Below, in pieces: positions 23,601 to 35,717 of a stretch of DNA of 37,618 nucleotides (its first letter is position 1; each line of letters opens with the position of its first letter). Origin of the DNA: Tieghemiomyces parasiticus. Taxonomy: Eukaryota > Kickxellomycota > Dimargaritomycetes > Dimargaritales > Dimargaritaceae. The translations under genes were made by a program, and so were the position numbers. The notes under the pieces were generated by a model. The model worked only from the letters and a program-made list of their open reading frames with translations, made no database searches and was not told the origin of the DNA. The stretch lies in NCBI GenBank assembly GCA_027575765.1, contig JANBPT010000408.1, positions 1-37,618 on the forward strand, given 5' to 3'.

Positions 23601-26281
23601 GCGACGGGGTGGTGAGGGACCGCGCTGACGGAGGGCGGCGGCGGCAGTGGTGGATAGGATGGGTTGGCAGATAGGTCACGGAGGGTTTGCGCCGTCGAAG
23701 GGGCCGCGCGTACCGGGCCGGTGGGGAGGGCGGCGGCGAGTCCAGTGGTGCGAAGGCAGCTGGGCCGAATGGAAGGTGGAGGACGACTGGCACACCTATG
23801 GCGGCGGCAGTTTCCCCCGCAGCCTCGTCATCAGTGTGGTCGGTACCGGAGAGCGGACCTACCCGCGACCCTGGCGGGGGCACCGAGTCCTCCCGAACGC
23901 TGCCACTCACGGCACGGGCCGCCGGTGCGAGGGCCGGGGCGGGAGATGTCCCAACGGGGACTGAACCCGCCCGGGACGACGAGGCCGTCGGGAGATGGCC
24001 CGGGACATGAGACACCCGCCGGGGTAAGGCGGGCTTGACCGGGCCAGCGTCGAAGAAGCTGAAATCATCCTCGGTGACGTCCATCGTGTTGTCAAGGTCC
24101 TCAAACCCGTATTCACCGGGGATTTGCAGCTCGCTGAGGTCGGGCATGTGTAACAAGGTATCCGCTGGATCGGGCTTTGGCGCCGGGGTGGCCGACCGAC
24201 GGTTCAGGTCGGTCCGCGCCAGCTGATCAACCGGCGGAAGCTCCGTCCCCGAAGGCAAATCACGGAGGGTCTCGACGGTGGACGGGGCGGTGGGTAGATG
24301 GTCGAGTTCCATCCGGCCGCCGGTCTCACCTTCAGTTTTGATCAGACCCGGCAGGCGCCCATGGGGTGGCGGCGGGGTGAATGGGGCTCGGGTACCGGGT
24401 GTCGAAATGGGCGTGAGAGCCGGATGGCCCTCGTGAGTATTGATGTCGTTTTCCAGTTGCCAAGCGGACGGTGGGCCGTCCGGTTCCTCGCCACCCACTG
24501 GGAGAATGGGTGGGGAGATCACCGACGCTACTCCATCCAGATGGCCAAAGATCTGTGCGAGCGGGTCTGGTGGCGACCAATCTGGCTCCGGAGTGGGTAG
24601 TGGGTCCCCGGTGGAAAGTGAGGGGGCCGTGGTGGCGAGGGTCTTGAGGTCGTCGCTGACGGGGGGGATCGGGGAACTCGACACCACGCCATTTGGCAAT
24701 GGCCCCGGGACGGTAGCCGTCGCGCTGGTGAAGGCAAGGCAGGTTGGATAGTAGAGCCGCCGCGGACTGGTTGTCAGTTGGACCTCGAGAACGGGTGGAA
24801 CCGGGCCCACCGTGGTCACCTCGACGCCGTACACGGCTTGCCACTCCGCAGTTAACTGGCGGACTGCCCCCACCGGTAGACGCGGACGTCCCACGATCCA
24901 TGCTGCCTCGCCAAGGGGACTTAGAATCACGTTGGCGTTGGCCTCCATATCCCGTGTCGTGACGGGCCGGAAGTTGGTGCGGTAGAACCGAGGACTGAGT
25001 AGGAGCTGAAAGTTGGCAGGGTGAATGAGGAGGGAGAAGCCTACTAGGCCCGACGCGGGAGGGCTGGGTGTGGGGGGAGGAGGGTGGGCGACATTTGACG
25101 GCGGTAACGTAGAGTGTAGGGCCAGTGGTGTGTGCTGTTAGGCCGCGGAAGATGGCTTATGTGATGTGGCTATGGCAAAGCAGGGGGCCGATGGCTCCTC
25201 CGATCATAGACCGCTGTACTAGACTGACACTATCACACGGCGCGTATCGATACGAGCGTGGATAGAGACTTACCCGGTGCGGTTTGATACGAACTTCCGC
25301 GTAGCCGAATAAAGCTCGGATTTCGGAGAGACAAGCCAGAGGTCGCCAATTCGGTAGATATGGTCGCGGACCAGATACCTTTAGAGGTCAAGGAAGTGGA
25401 TACCAAGGATAGCGATCAAGTAGAGTGAGTGGGCGGGCGAAGGCGATTGGCAAGGAGCGCAAAGTATGCCGGCTGCTAGCAACGAACCAATAAACTGGCA
25501 ACTTTCTCAGCAGCGCTCGGGTGGTTAGAATGGAACGCGTGGAGATTACTTGTTAGCTTATCCGCACTCACCTATCGAGAAGGCCGCGGACAGCGTAGTA
25601 GAAAGATCGGCATTCGAGACCGGTGGCCGAAGCCCGCGTCGCTGGTGGACTCATCACCGCCGCGGGGATCGTATCCCAATTGAGTACGCCGGACTGGACC
25701 TCGATTAGATCAACGAGGGCGGCGTCCACCAGCCGAACATGCTCGTCACGCAGGATGAAGACATAAAGTTCCCGCCGTACGTCCGAGTCCGTCCCGGTCT
25801 CGGCAGGGAGTGGCCGGCCGGAGGTGAGCGGGCTGTCGTCGCGGTATTGCCAGTGGACTAGGATCTCAGCCTGTAGGAGCTGCGTGTAGGCACGAAAAAG
25901 CGGGTCTCGGGAGAGGGTTCGGGGTATGACGGGTGGCCGCACGGTAGGGGTCGCCGAGTCGACCGAGCTCTCGGGGTCAAACCGGCTGAGCTCCCCGAGG
26001 TCAGAACGTTTACAAGTATAACTGTAGCAGCGCCACCGGACTTGGCCGAAACCGGCCTGGCGACCGTGGGTTGTAGGAGGACAGGAATGGGATTAAAATA
26101 CCAGAGTTAGCTCGCGTCGCCGCAGTTGCCTGGTGTGGGCTGTCGGGAAATCGATATGAGCTGAGGTCCGGTGCGTTTGACCCGCAGCGCGCGTTGGCGG
26201 GGCCGCTCCTGGCGTCGGTAATATGGCGCGGGGTCTACCTACCAAGGCAAGCACATTAGTTTGCGAGTTTTCAGACAACAT
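20683..26281 (-). CDS. MED13: Mediator of RNA polymerase II subunit 13 (kinase module)
   Basis: MED13 links the CDK8 kinase module to core Mediator and controls RNA polymerase II transcription. Three exons: 26281-26243, 26056-25572 and 25063-20683, 1634 residues. The first junction joins MLSENSQTNVLAL to AGFGQVRWRCYSY, the second joins GLLD to SPPASGLVGFSLLIHPANF; both keep phase. The N-terminal domain shows RRELYVFILRDEH, LECRSFYYAVRGLL and VILSPLGEAAWIVG. A long Pro/Ser/Thr-rich region follows; within it VTEDDFSFFD (residues 504-513) is the fungal MED13 hallmark and PKKRRRM (about 810) a likely nuclear signal. The PIWI-like half starts near residue 1000 with ILPVWEKMRLGPY, then VYVFYSLALGGRW (about 1280), HATGYLLRD (about 1490) and a C-terminus ending YLPLPVVMLHRIMHTFNELE. 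Size lies between yeast and human. Identity rests on several separate motifs; the 39-base first exon is well supported by homology. Confidence 0.93.
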
Positions 26282-27396
26282 GATACAAGCAATAGGTGCC
26301 GGGCTACCGTGCCATGGGAGTTAAGCGGGACTACGGTGCTCAAGAATCCCGGGTGCAAGGGCGACACGAGGCGGAGGCGGAGCCAAAGCGGAGGATGCAA
26401 GCTAGCCAATTGTCGGCGGAGTAAAATAGTTGGCCCGGCGCCTGCCTCTTAATAGATGAAACTACGGCGCGATGCAATAAATCGGGCGAGGCAGGGACAG
26501 GGATAGAACACCCCTTTCGTGATGGTAAGCGTGGATCCGTGAGAGCGGCCCTGGCCAAATGGCAGAGTCAATAGGGAGTGGGGGTGTCGACTGACGGTCG
26601 GAACGATTAAGGCAACAGCCCTGCGCAATAAGATGTGAGGACTACGTGGTTGCGGCCGGGTGATGAATTTTGGCGCCAACAGGGTGGAGGTAGGGAATGT
26701 GGTGCGGTGCGTGAAACGGAATTGATGGCCGGATAGGCGACGCGCCGGAGGAATGCAGGGGCGAGGGGCCGTTGTACCGCGGAATCCCTTTACAAATTAA
26801 CCAACCCCGCAGTGCGCTGGGCTAGGAGGGGGATGGTTGGTGTGGGTGTGGGTAAATAAGCCTACTTTTGAAGGATTATGGCTTACATGACCCCTACGTG
26901 CTCGGTTGGTCCATTATTACGGTTTACTGCATCTGGACAGCTAGGGACGGCTCGTGACGGGGTCGAGACCCCGGATGGAGATGCGGGGTGGCCACCCCGT
27001 TGCAGTATGGTGGCGATAGGTGACTGGGTGAGCCAATTTCTTGCCAGGATGAACGGCGTCGCCTTCCGAACGGATATAAGCTTCTGCGAGGTGTTCAGCC
27101 AGCTGCTTGTGTCCCAACGACCGGTGAGTAAATGCGCTGGCGGGTCCTCTCGTTAGGGCGGCCGCTGCGCATACATAGCAGCCCGCCTTGGACTTAAACC
27201 GCTCCTCTAGCCTACATCTATGCACACGAGTTGTCTAGATTGGCTTGGAACCCGCCCCCGTCCTCTTTCAACTAGTCTTGTCGTCCTGCACCCTCTCCTA
27301 CCAATTTAGCGCTCTTCCAGTACTATACCTTAGTCTCCCCTCCGTGGCGCTCAACGCCTACCTAGCGTAGCATACCCACTGTGATCCCTACGTACC
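26282..27396. other. Divergent promoter region between MED13 and the coiled-coil gene
   Basis: This 1.1 kb region must hold the start regions of both genes. No clear TATA box is visible close to the MED13 start. A possible upstream exon at 27007-27124 is listed separately. From about 27240 to 27390 the plus strand is C/T-rich, like other leaders in the window. Confidence 0.45.
27007..27124 (+). other. Possible upstream exon (CH/HOOK-like spacing) before the coiled-coil gene
   Basis: An open frame, reaching back to an ATG at 26878, reads MVAIGDWVSQFLARMNG then FRTDISFCEVFSQLLVSQRP and stops at a good GTGAGT donor at 27125. The W-x3-F then D-I...V-x2-QLL spacing recalls the N-terminal CH/HOOK fold of microtubule-linked coiled-coil proteins. 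No strong acceptor joins it in frame to the gene at 27397: the frame upstream of that ATG meets a TGA at 27382. It may be chance. Confidence 0.2.
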
Positions 27397-30300
27397 ATGT
27401 TCTCGTTCAATCGGCGCCCCACGGCCGCCCAAGACAAGCGGACTGCCCGGCCGGGCCCCTCGAATTTCCGACCCTTCTTTCGTGCCAATCTTGCAACGGG
27501 CGAAGGCACCGTGTCCGATGGATCGTATGCTCCGCACCTGCTCGGCTCTACGGCACCAGCCTTCCTAACTCGTCAGGGTGAGGAGCAAACGGCAGACGAG
27601 GCCCGGGACTCGACGCCGTGCCTCCCGGACTTCAGCACCGCCACCAACACCGATCTCACCCGGGCGACGTTGAAAGGCGGGTCCCTTCTGCCGCACGTGG
27701 AGGATGATGGGACATCGACACCCGACTTTGCTGGGAACTCAGTCCGGTCCCCTGTAGTCGGTACCCATACAGTCAAAGTGTGCGACCCGGCCGAGGTACG
27801 TAACGTACCATGCCACAATCGACATGACCCACCGGTGCACACGTCGCCGAGTATCACAGGTAAGACTATCGTCGTCTGCGTATCTAAGGCAGCATATCCA
27901 TGGCTGAATGTGTCATCAGCATTCATCTTTGCAACAGCCTTGGCCCCCTAATTTAATTACACAGAGGCCCCGCCCCCGGCTGCGGTCGTCCAGGAAGCCC
28001 GGCCGACACACCAGGGTCCTCTGGCCCTCGCTGATGCCAACAGTGGTGATCAGGCCTATCAGAAGTTGACCGTCATGGTCTTGTCCGATGGTGCCGATTC
28101 TGCACCCCCTAGCGAAGACGGGAGAGTACCATGTCCCGCATCCACAGGTGGCGGACAAGTCCACCGCGGCGCTCTCGTCGAGAAACTGCGTCGACTCAGC
28201 TCCCTAGCGGATAAATTTGTCAAGCCACACCGGACCGCAGCCGTATCCAATCTGTCCAAGGTAGAGGGTCGAGGACAGCCTACAATCAAGGCCCCCTCAC
28301 CTCTCGATGCGCCTCTTACCCCTGAGCAAACTAATGACTGTCTACCGTCTGTTGAAACTACGGGGGCGACGGTAAGGAGGGGTAGCAACCGAGACTCTAA
28401 AGTATTCCTCACCCTGATGTACCGATCATAAGCTGTAAACCTCACCAAGACCCTACCAACCGTGGGCCCCTCACGCTCCGTCTCCTTTATGGCACAGCAT
28501 TCCCCCTTATCTGAACGGTCCGATCGCACCGCTGCATGCTCGGTCAAGTCCACGCCTCTACTGGGGCCATCTGACGTAATGGGAACTCCCGTGAATTCAA
28601 TTCGACTGCCGCTAAGTATGGTCAGTGACCTTAAGCCGGGGCCAGTCGACCGGCCAGAGCTTACCACAGTCACCATTGACCACCAGGGCATGGTCATCCA
28701 GCTACTGCAGGACTGGAAGCGCCGTGATGCGTCTAAAGACCGTGAGTTGGAGGAGCTGGTAAGTGAGGGAGTAGCCTCTTGCTGTTAATGGGCACTAGAG
28801 TGGTGCCGCCAAATGATCAGTCTTTGGGAAGAACCACTTGGACGTTTGCTGTGCGGGGCAGGGGGTGAGTTATTAACTTAAAATCGGGACCACCACTACG
28901 AACCTATTAGCGTGGCGAGCTGGCAAGCATGCATAAACGCTACGATGAGGCGGTTCATGGCAAGCAGGTGATCGACCAGGCTGCCCGACGGATCAACCAA
29001 GTGCTGAGCGCGACCGATGAGCGCTGCACGAGGAACGAGGCCTGGTAAGTGGCTTCTTTAAGGGGTGACATGGCTGTTAGGCATAACGGGTACCTGTTTG
29101 AAGTGCCGAGTAGCTGAATACCAATGGAATACTCCTAACCATGGTGGTAGTGGGTCTAGGGCCGAGCTTGAGAACGGATGGCGCAATGCAGGTTAGCACC
29201 CACCTGACCTAATCTACAATCACTTTTCCCACCCATCATCCTAGGTTTGAGAAACTGACAAAGCAGAGCCAAGAAGTGCAGGTAAATATTACACCCCTGC
29301 GATGCACCAGCGTTTGGTTCTCAAGCCAAGTCCCACTATTGCCTGCTCTAAGGAAACTCTGGCAGATCACACTGCAATAGAACGGATAAGCCAACTAACG
29401 ATACCATTCGTCCTTGACCCCCTTAGACTGAGCGGGATGTTGCCGAAGCTAAAGCCCAGGCCCTGAACGAAGAGCTCGACCAGACTCGGCAGCAGCTCCG
29501 CGAATACCAGACCGGTGAGTTTCGTACAAAGTCCGACCTGCTGTTCCAGTCCCTTGGACCTATTGCTGGGTTATCAAGGAGGTGACCACGTTGGCGCATG
29601 GAGCCTGTAGGGATCCTGTAGGTCATTCACACATATAGTGTCGCCTCCTGTCATGCCACGTTGTCTCTTACCAGTTATGGAACGACATGATAAGGCCCGA
29701 ACCCAGCTCAGTAGCAAGTACGGCAATGACGGTGACCTCGATACTCTGGTAGCCCAGGTAATGCAGGAACACGATAAGGCGCTTGAGGACCGACATCACA
29801 GTCAGGGCGAAGAGAATCGTTGGCGGGAGAAGTACGAAACATTGTGCCAACGGCAAGGTAAGGACCGTTACTTAGCGGCTGAGGCCCCGATCCGCTGGCG
29901 GCCTCCCTCTGGCCAACTTATACACGCCATTGAAGGCGCGGCTTAGGAAAGTGTCTAATCTCCATGTTTTCGTCATGTTTGCATCCCCTCAATGTATGAC
30001 AGAGACGGTAAAGCTGCACTACGAGGCAGAGCTGCAACGGCAGATGGTCAGCGTGACCACTCAACTCGCCAGGGTGTTACAACGATTCCAGGACTGCCAA
30101 GGTAACCTGATGCGGGTTACCAACCAATACCAGGAAAAGCTGATGTGCTTCCACCAAACGTAAGTGGCCGTATTGGCCTACCAATCATCGGAAACGATAG
30201 CTGCAAGGTTTTAAATACAGTGTATGTACTAATATGGGTCATCTCGACATCGGGGGGTCCGACTATAGGCTCTGCCGCCTGGAAAGCCGCTACCGACGCA

Positions 30301-32363
30301 CCTACGACAAGGTGAGGCGGCGCGGCGAGCGACTTCTGGACGCCCATCGAAACGCCGGCGTTCGTTACCATGATTTGCAGCAAAAGTAAGTGGTTTAGCC
30401 AGGTTACTGGTAATGTTTCCAGGCTGGCCCACCCACTCCCGTTAGGCTTGGAAGGGCAGTTGGGGCCAATAGGCAACTATTTTGAAAGTGCACCGTTCAC
30501 TGCTTGCTCTACACATCTCGTGGTTAATTCATGCGTATTCGACCTGTTCGGTTTACCCTTAATCAGAATCTGGTTCGTAGTCCAGGCCTGTGACCTAGCC
30601 GGGGTGTCGCCTGTTGCATGCCCCACTGAAATGCGGATGAGCACCTTGGCCGACCATAGGTAAGCATTATATTTTGATATCCAGTAGGTACGTCAAGCTT
30701 TGGCAGTCTTGTCATGCGACGCCCCGTCTCACGCTACGCTCTGCACGATGGATACGTTTACACTCCCTTCCCCCCCCCGCCTTCGTGACGTTATCCCATT
30801 GAACCTCAGCTATGAACACCTCAATGGGCTGCTCGCCATCTACCAACAACTTAAAGCCCGAAACCTGGTACTGGAACAGCAACTGCAAACTGCCGTGACT
30901 AGGTAAGCCAGATGGAGTAACGATAACCAGGTGCTGGCATTATTTGGAGATGGATATATATTGTTGCCAATTCTAGTATGTGTGTCGGTTGGTAATGATG
31001 ATTTATGCACGGTAGTTCCCAGACCGTGGTGCTGTAGACTCATCGCCCATGGGAACGGTCCCGTTGGTGATGATGTCGATTTGACCACTATTTTAAAGTA
31101 CGGCGGGGTTTGTCCCACCTGGACCGAGCGGCTCCTCCCACGCCTCGGCCGGATGGTATGCACAACAGCAGTCACGAGGTCACAAACAGACCCACACAAT
31201 CTATCGCTACCCCTTTCCGTTGTTTAGATTCACCCACCTTGCTGTCTAATCACTTCCTTCTTACATACTGTAGTCAAGGGACCGGCTGGCCTTCGGTGTT
31301 GCGTCTCCCTCATCATGCCTCGTCAATTATCAGTGTAGGTTGATCTGTTACGTAGTAATGGCGGGACCACTTGCTTACTGGGCAATTTTACCATACGCAG
31401 AGGATAGACGCTGGCCACAGTGAGGTGTGGCGGGCGTTTTCGTCACACTGCTAAACGTAGCCAACTCACCGAATTCTAATATAGTAGGCTGACTGACGAA
31501 CCTCTGCCTGGTACACACCGCAGAGTACTGGTGAATACCTGGATCAACAGGGGCCTGTCCCTACGACAAAGCAGTATTTCGGCGGAACCTCACACCCCGA
31601 AACAGTCACGCCAAATTGCGCCCCGGCAAGCAAGGCAACTCACCAGGTAAATATGCCAGGCGTACCAAAGGCACCTTGGCCTAGTAAGGCACGCCCCATT
31701 GAAACATCTGATGCCAACGAACTTTTTCACGGTGTAGACGACTAGGTAGGTCTCCACCCGCACGGTCTTCGCCGGCATGACATCAACCACCTCAACTAAA
31801 CTCTGCCGTATCCTCACTACAACTTTGGATAGAGAACCAACCATAGCTCGAACCATGCCGACGACCCCACCGTCTTCTTGGACGGGTTTACTACTCCGAC
31901 GTCGCCGCTTCCGACCACCAGGTACGACCCGGAGGTCACACCAATTAGGACTACCGGAGCATCGTCGCGGCGCCTCAGTTCGCAGTCACGGGGCAAAGCT
32001 CGTGGTCCGGTAGGTTCATTTCCAGCACAAAACGGGGCATTCAGCGATCAGTCGATGAGCGGGTGACGATGGCTGGACCGTTATACGGGACCTGCTGAAC
32101 TGCGTTTGACGGAGAGGTCGTACGATGGTAGAGCGCAACTATGACTTAACAATTTCTATTCCGCACTGACAAGTTGGATGTGTTACTACTGGTACCTGAT
32201 GCTACGCTTATCCAACCCTGCGCAGCGTACTGCCGCCAATGGGGGGTCCTCCGCTCACCATATCCCGGAGACTACCCCGTCGGAACCCCGCCCCGCCGTC
32301 ACCCAGAAGCGGCCTGCCAAACGAGGTCGTCCTAATAAGGCAAGTGGGTCAGTCGGCCTCTGA
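27397..32363 (+). CDS. Intron-rich coiled-coil protein with AT-hook-like C-terminus, unrecognised
   Basis: I assembled 13 exons: 27397-27859, 27965-28371, 28450-28758, 28911-29044, 29245-29281, 29427-29514, 29675-29857, 30003-30159, 30269-30385, 30810-30902, 31488-31646, 31847-32009 and 32226-32363. All junctions keep phase and give about 815 residues. Residues 1-365 are polar and Pro/Ser/Thr-rich, probably disordered. Residues about 366-660 form a long coiled coil across nine exons (VIQLLQDWKRRDASKDRELE, EAKAQALNEELDQTRQQL, YHDLQQNYEHLNGLLAIYQQ). The last 150 residues are basic and disordered and include KRPAKRGRPNKA, an AT-hook-like RGRP motif. A short extra exon ending at 30660 is possible. 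The gene is not recognised. RVLQRFQDCQGN and the RY/ERLLDAH part faintly recall TACC-family coils, which is a guess. The weakest junctions are the acceptors before 28450 and 31847. DNA or chromosome association is inferred only from the tail. Confidence 0.7.
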
Positions 32364-32913
32364 TCCAGTGAATTTGACTCGACAGCATCAAGCCCACTTG
32401 ATTTCGCCAATTCTATTGGTCGGGTGCTTACAATGCAGGGTGGTAACGTCAAACGGCCTATACACTCCACACTTTATCTGGCTCTGCCTGCTACCCTGTG
32501 GGTCATGGACTCTAGGCAGCCACGGGATCCTTATGAGTCCTCCCCTTTAGCTCCACCTTGCTGACTGAGGTGGCCCGGCCCTGCAGTGCGTAAGTAGGAG
32601 GCCTCTCCCTCGGAGCGCATCGCCATAGCAACCCAACCGGCACGTGTCGCCGATTACCTTCCCGTTGGCCACTGGTGACAGGCAAACCGAGGTGTTGATA
32701 TGACTGGGCTAACGGTGTAACGTTCCGCATGTGCTAGCGGCATGTGAAGTGGTCAACTTTAGTCGGCTGAATTTGAGTCGCCGTAACGGCGACGTGAAAG
32801 ATACACAGTAAATACTGTTAAGGGCGTGGTCCATAGACCCTATAATAAGGTGAAGTGGCGACGCCACGTGTGTATAGTAGTTGAAATGGGCGCGTAGGTA
32901 AGCGACATAGCAA

Positions 32914-32967
32914 CATAACGATACAAGGGATTGAACCCCGGTTGGAATATAGTCTGGGATCGTTATG
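32914..32967 (-). repeat. Inverted repeat enclosing a tRNA T-arm-like stem
   Basis: CATAACGAT (32914-32922) and ATCGTTATG (32959-32967) pair perfectly. Between them the minus strand reads CGGGG-TTCAATC-CCTTG, which matches a tRNA T-arm (5-bp stem with two G-U pairs, TTCAA loop) directly before the 3' arm. There is no room for normal D and anticodon arms, so it is at most a truncated tRNA-like relic. Confidence 0.35.
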
Positions 32968-35515
32968 GCTGATCGGACCCGTCGGCAATACCCGGAAGTG
33001 CACAATATGAAGAGGGCGTCAGCATCGATAGGGGGAGGAGGGAGGTGCATTGTGGACAGGGGTGGGTAGTTAGAGGGGGGTGCACACATACGCGCAAGGA
33101 ACCCTTGCGTGGTTTAGGTCGATTGATGACCCTTCCTTCCGTATCGTACGAGATTCAAGCGGGCCAAGCACCTAGTGGCGATTAAGAGAAGGGGACGAAT
33201 TGTGGCGCAATTGAAGAAATCGCTGACCTCACCCGACTAGGCTTTAAGAAAGGGCCTGACAGCCAAAGGTGAAGCCTTCAGGCCACTCTGAAAGTGAATA
33301 ACATGTTCCACCTGGGCTTTACGGCGCAACTCGTACCACCATACACGGAAACACCCGTAGCTGACGAGCTAGGCTATGAATGAAAAGTCCAATTGACCCA
33401 GGACAGTGGTGGAACGGCCGTCTAATTTTAGCACGATACAGTGTGGTGTGCTTGCCAGTACCTGGACAATGTGCCTAAGGGCCTAGCATCTTCGTGGTAG
33501 AGGCGCAGATGGCACTCTTGGTTAGTTTGTCACTAAAAATAACCCCTGCCATGCCGGGTAATGGTGTGTCCTTCCGAACATGGCGCCATCGTCGGCGGTC
33601 GATCTAACCGTGTCAAGGACGGGAAACGGCCAATAATAATAAAAATGAGCACGTTTAGGAGGGGGAGGTCAAGGACGGCTCATCCCGCTTACCTGAAATT
33701 CCCTAGAACAGGATGTGCCATTTCGTACCGAATACAATGGCGTGTTTTCGTTAATATATCCATGGACTGTGGAGGCTAGGGTGGGCCATTCTCGAAAATC
33801 CCACCGTGGTATGCGCCAGGAGCCCCAATCTGGCCGCGGTGAAATGTTGGAGCGAGGGCGTACTGTGACTACATCTTCGAAAAATGGGTATAGAACTTCT
33901 TTCGGAACCACCACCAATGTGGAGGCAGGCAGCCCCTGTATGGGGGCCAGCGAGCGGCCGTAGCGGCTGGGATCGTATCGAGTGGCCAATTAATTTACCA
34001 AGCGCATTGACGCCATACGGGTAGGTGAAGGGCTGGCCAGCACGGTTGGCGTTTTTCTGCCCCGGCTGGTCGACAGGTCAGAGGGGGGGTGTATGGGTGG
34101 GGAGGAGGGTGGTTTATCGAATGTGTGTAATACGTATCCCTCGATATGATGGCAGGGGAGAGATTCAGCAGAATATTCCGTCGTGGGGAGACAAGTCCGC
34201 TTGAAGCGACTGTCCCGTAACCGGCAGGGCATTCCATACGCCACGCTCCAGACGCCACCATTCGAAGGAGCGCAATAGCCGCATAAAAACGGAGGTCCGG
34301 GTGGAAGTATGTGTGGATTTGTAGGTCAAGAACGCAGTGAGTCATCATTGCATCGCCTGAGCGTCCTTGGCATTCGGTTAGGGTATGTGGGTATGGTGAT
34401 TAAGTGAGTAATCAGCGGGATAGGGAAGGCAACAGAGTCATCTGACCGATTGACCGGTGCTGAGCGGGCCATTGGCAGAGGGTACCAGGGGTGGGGCGGT
34501 GGATATCACTCACCACCAAGATCAATCAGGTGACCCTGCCTGGACGCCCTAGGTATCGTCGCCGGGGCAGCGCGGGGCTGCTACGGAGCGCGGCTTGGCG
34601 ACAAGGTCCTCGGGTAGTGGTGGTGGCACACGCTGCTAAACACCGAACCCGGATAGGGAATCAACAATCCGTCAACAAGAGCCCGTCGGAGGATGCGTCA
34701 TGACGCCAAGGCCAGCCGCGGTGGCATCACCCGCAGTGGAGAACTGACGGCTGACAGGTTCGTCTACCCGTAGAGAGTAGGCGTCGGGCTGATGAGGAGT
34801 GGGGGCAGGGGGATACGCCTGGCTGGATGGGAGGGTGGCTTCTGAATCGACACTGTTCTGTCGATGACAATGGGCCTGCTTCGCCCTTGGTCGTCACCAC
34901 CTTCCTTATTTGTGGACCTGGTCCATCAGTCAAGGTTGCGGGCCAAAGTGATGCTCGTTGGGAGAAGGAGACGGAGCGTGCCACCCAGTAGCAACGCCAG
35001 CCAGTCTCCTGCAAGCCCCCCCCCAGATCTGGGCGGCTTGGGCCTCCGTGCAGGCCGGCGGCTGTGTCGGTATCCGCCATGTACCAAGACGGGTACGTGG
35101 CTTTGAGAGGCCCTGTCGACCAGCCACCCATTCACGCCCGCATCTGATAACGCATAGCTGCTAGGAGGCTCGTGGTGCCCCTGGCGGCTTCGTTCTATGA
35201 CGACCTTCTATAAGGGGTGCCCCTGAAACAACGTGACCTCTGTTTCTGGGATATGGGCCTTGCCGGCCAGGCTCCTCCCCTCCCGAGCAAATGGCGAGAG
35301 ATTGGCGGCGCCGTGGCCTCCCGCCTGGCTAACTTTGTCATCTGGCCTTCCCTTCTTCGCTATTTTCTCTCCCCACCGCCCATGATTTTCCCTCATTGGC
35401 ACAGGTTTCACCCGCCGTGGCCAAGATGTCCATCCCTTCCCGGCCTTAGCCACTCCAGTTTAATCCGGAGCCTCCCGCCCTCCCCCCTCGTCCCTGCCCA
35501 CTTTCTATAAAATCT

Positions 35516-35523
35516 CGGCCTGC
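35516..35523 (+). promoter_or_regulatory. TATA box upstream of the mitochondrial orphan
   Basis: TATAAAAT lies 195 bases before the start codon at 35718, followed by a C/T-rich leader that includes an AC repeat near 35621-35632. The context is the same as for the first DUF3759 gene. Confidence 0.65.
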
Positions 35524-35717
35524 CCCTCGCCTCCTGACCTAACCTTACCCGCACGCCAACCCTGCCACATCCATCTGCTGACCATTTCATCCGTCCACCT
35601 CATCTTATCTAACTCGCCACCACACACACACCTGACATTCGGAGCTGCGCTACCGACCTCACACACATCCGCTTAATCCTCCTATCCCCCCAGTCAACAA
35701 CCTTCCCCACCTCCACC

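Larger units (their letters stand above)
32364..35717. other. Gene desert upstream of the mitochondrial orphan
   Basis: For 3.35 kb I see no coding region on either strand: frames are short, without codon bias or family motifs. A tRNA-like inverted repeat lies at 32914-32967. AGGGG-TG-CCCCT at 35213-35224 pairs two stress-response-like elements. From about 35260 the plus strand becomes C/T-rich, leading into the TATA box at 35516. Confidence 0.5.

Noticed and set aside
31922..31948. 27-base GT-AG segment in the coiled-coil gene
   Set aside because: It is too short to splice and the reading frame runs straight through it, so it was kept as exon.
33669..33989. 106-codon minus-strand open frame in the gene desert
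   Set aside because: No recognisable motif or codon bias; similar lengths arise by chance in this GC range.
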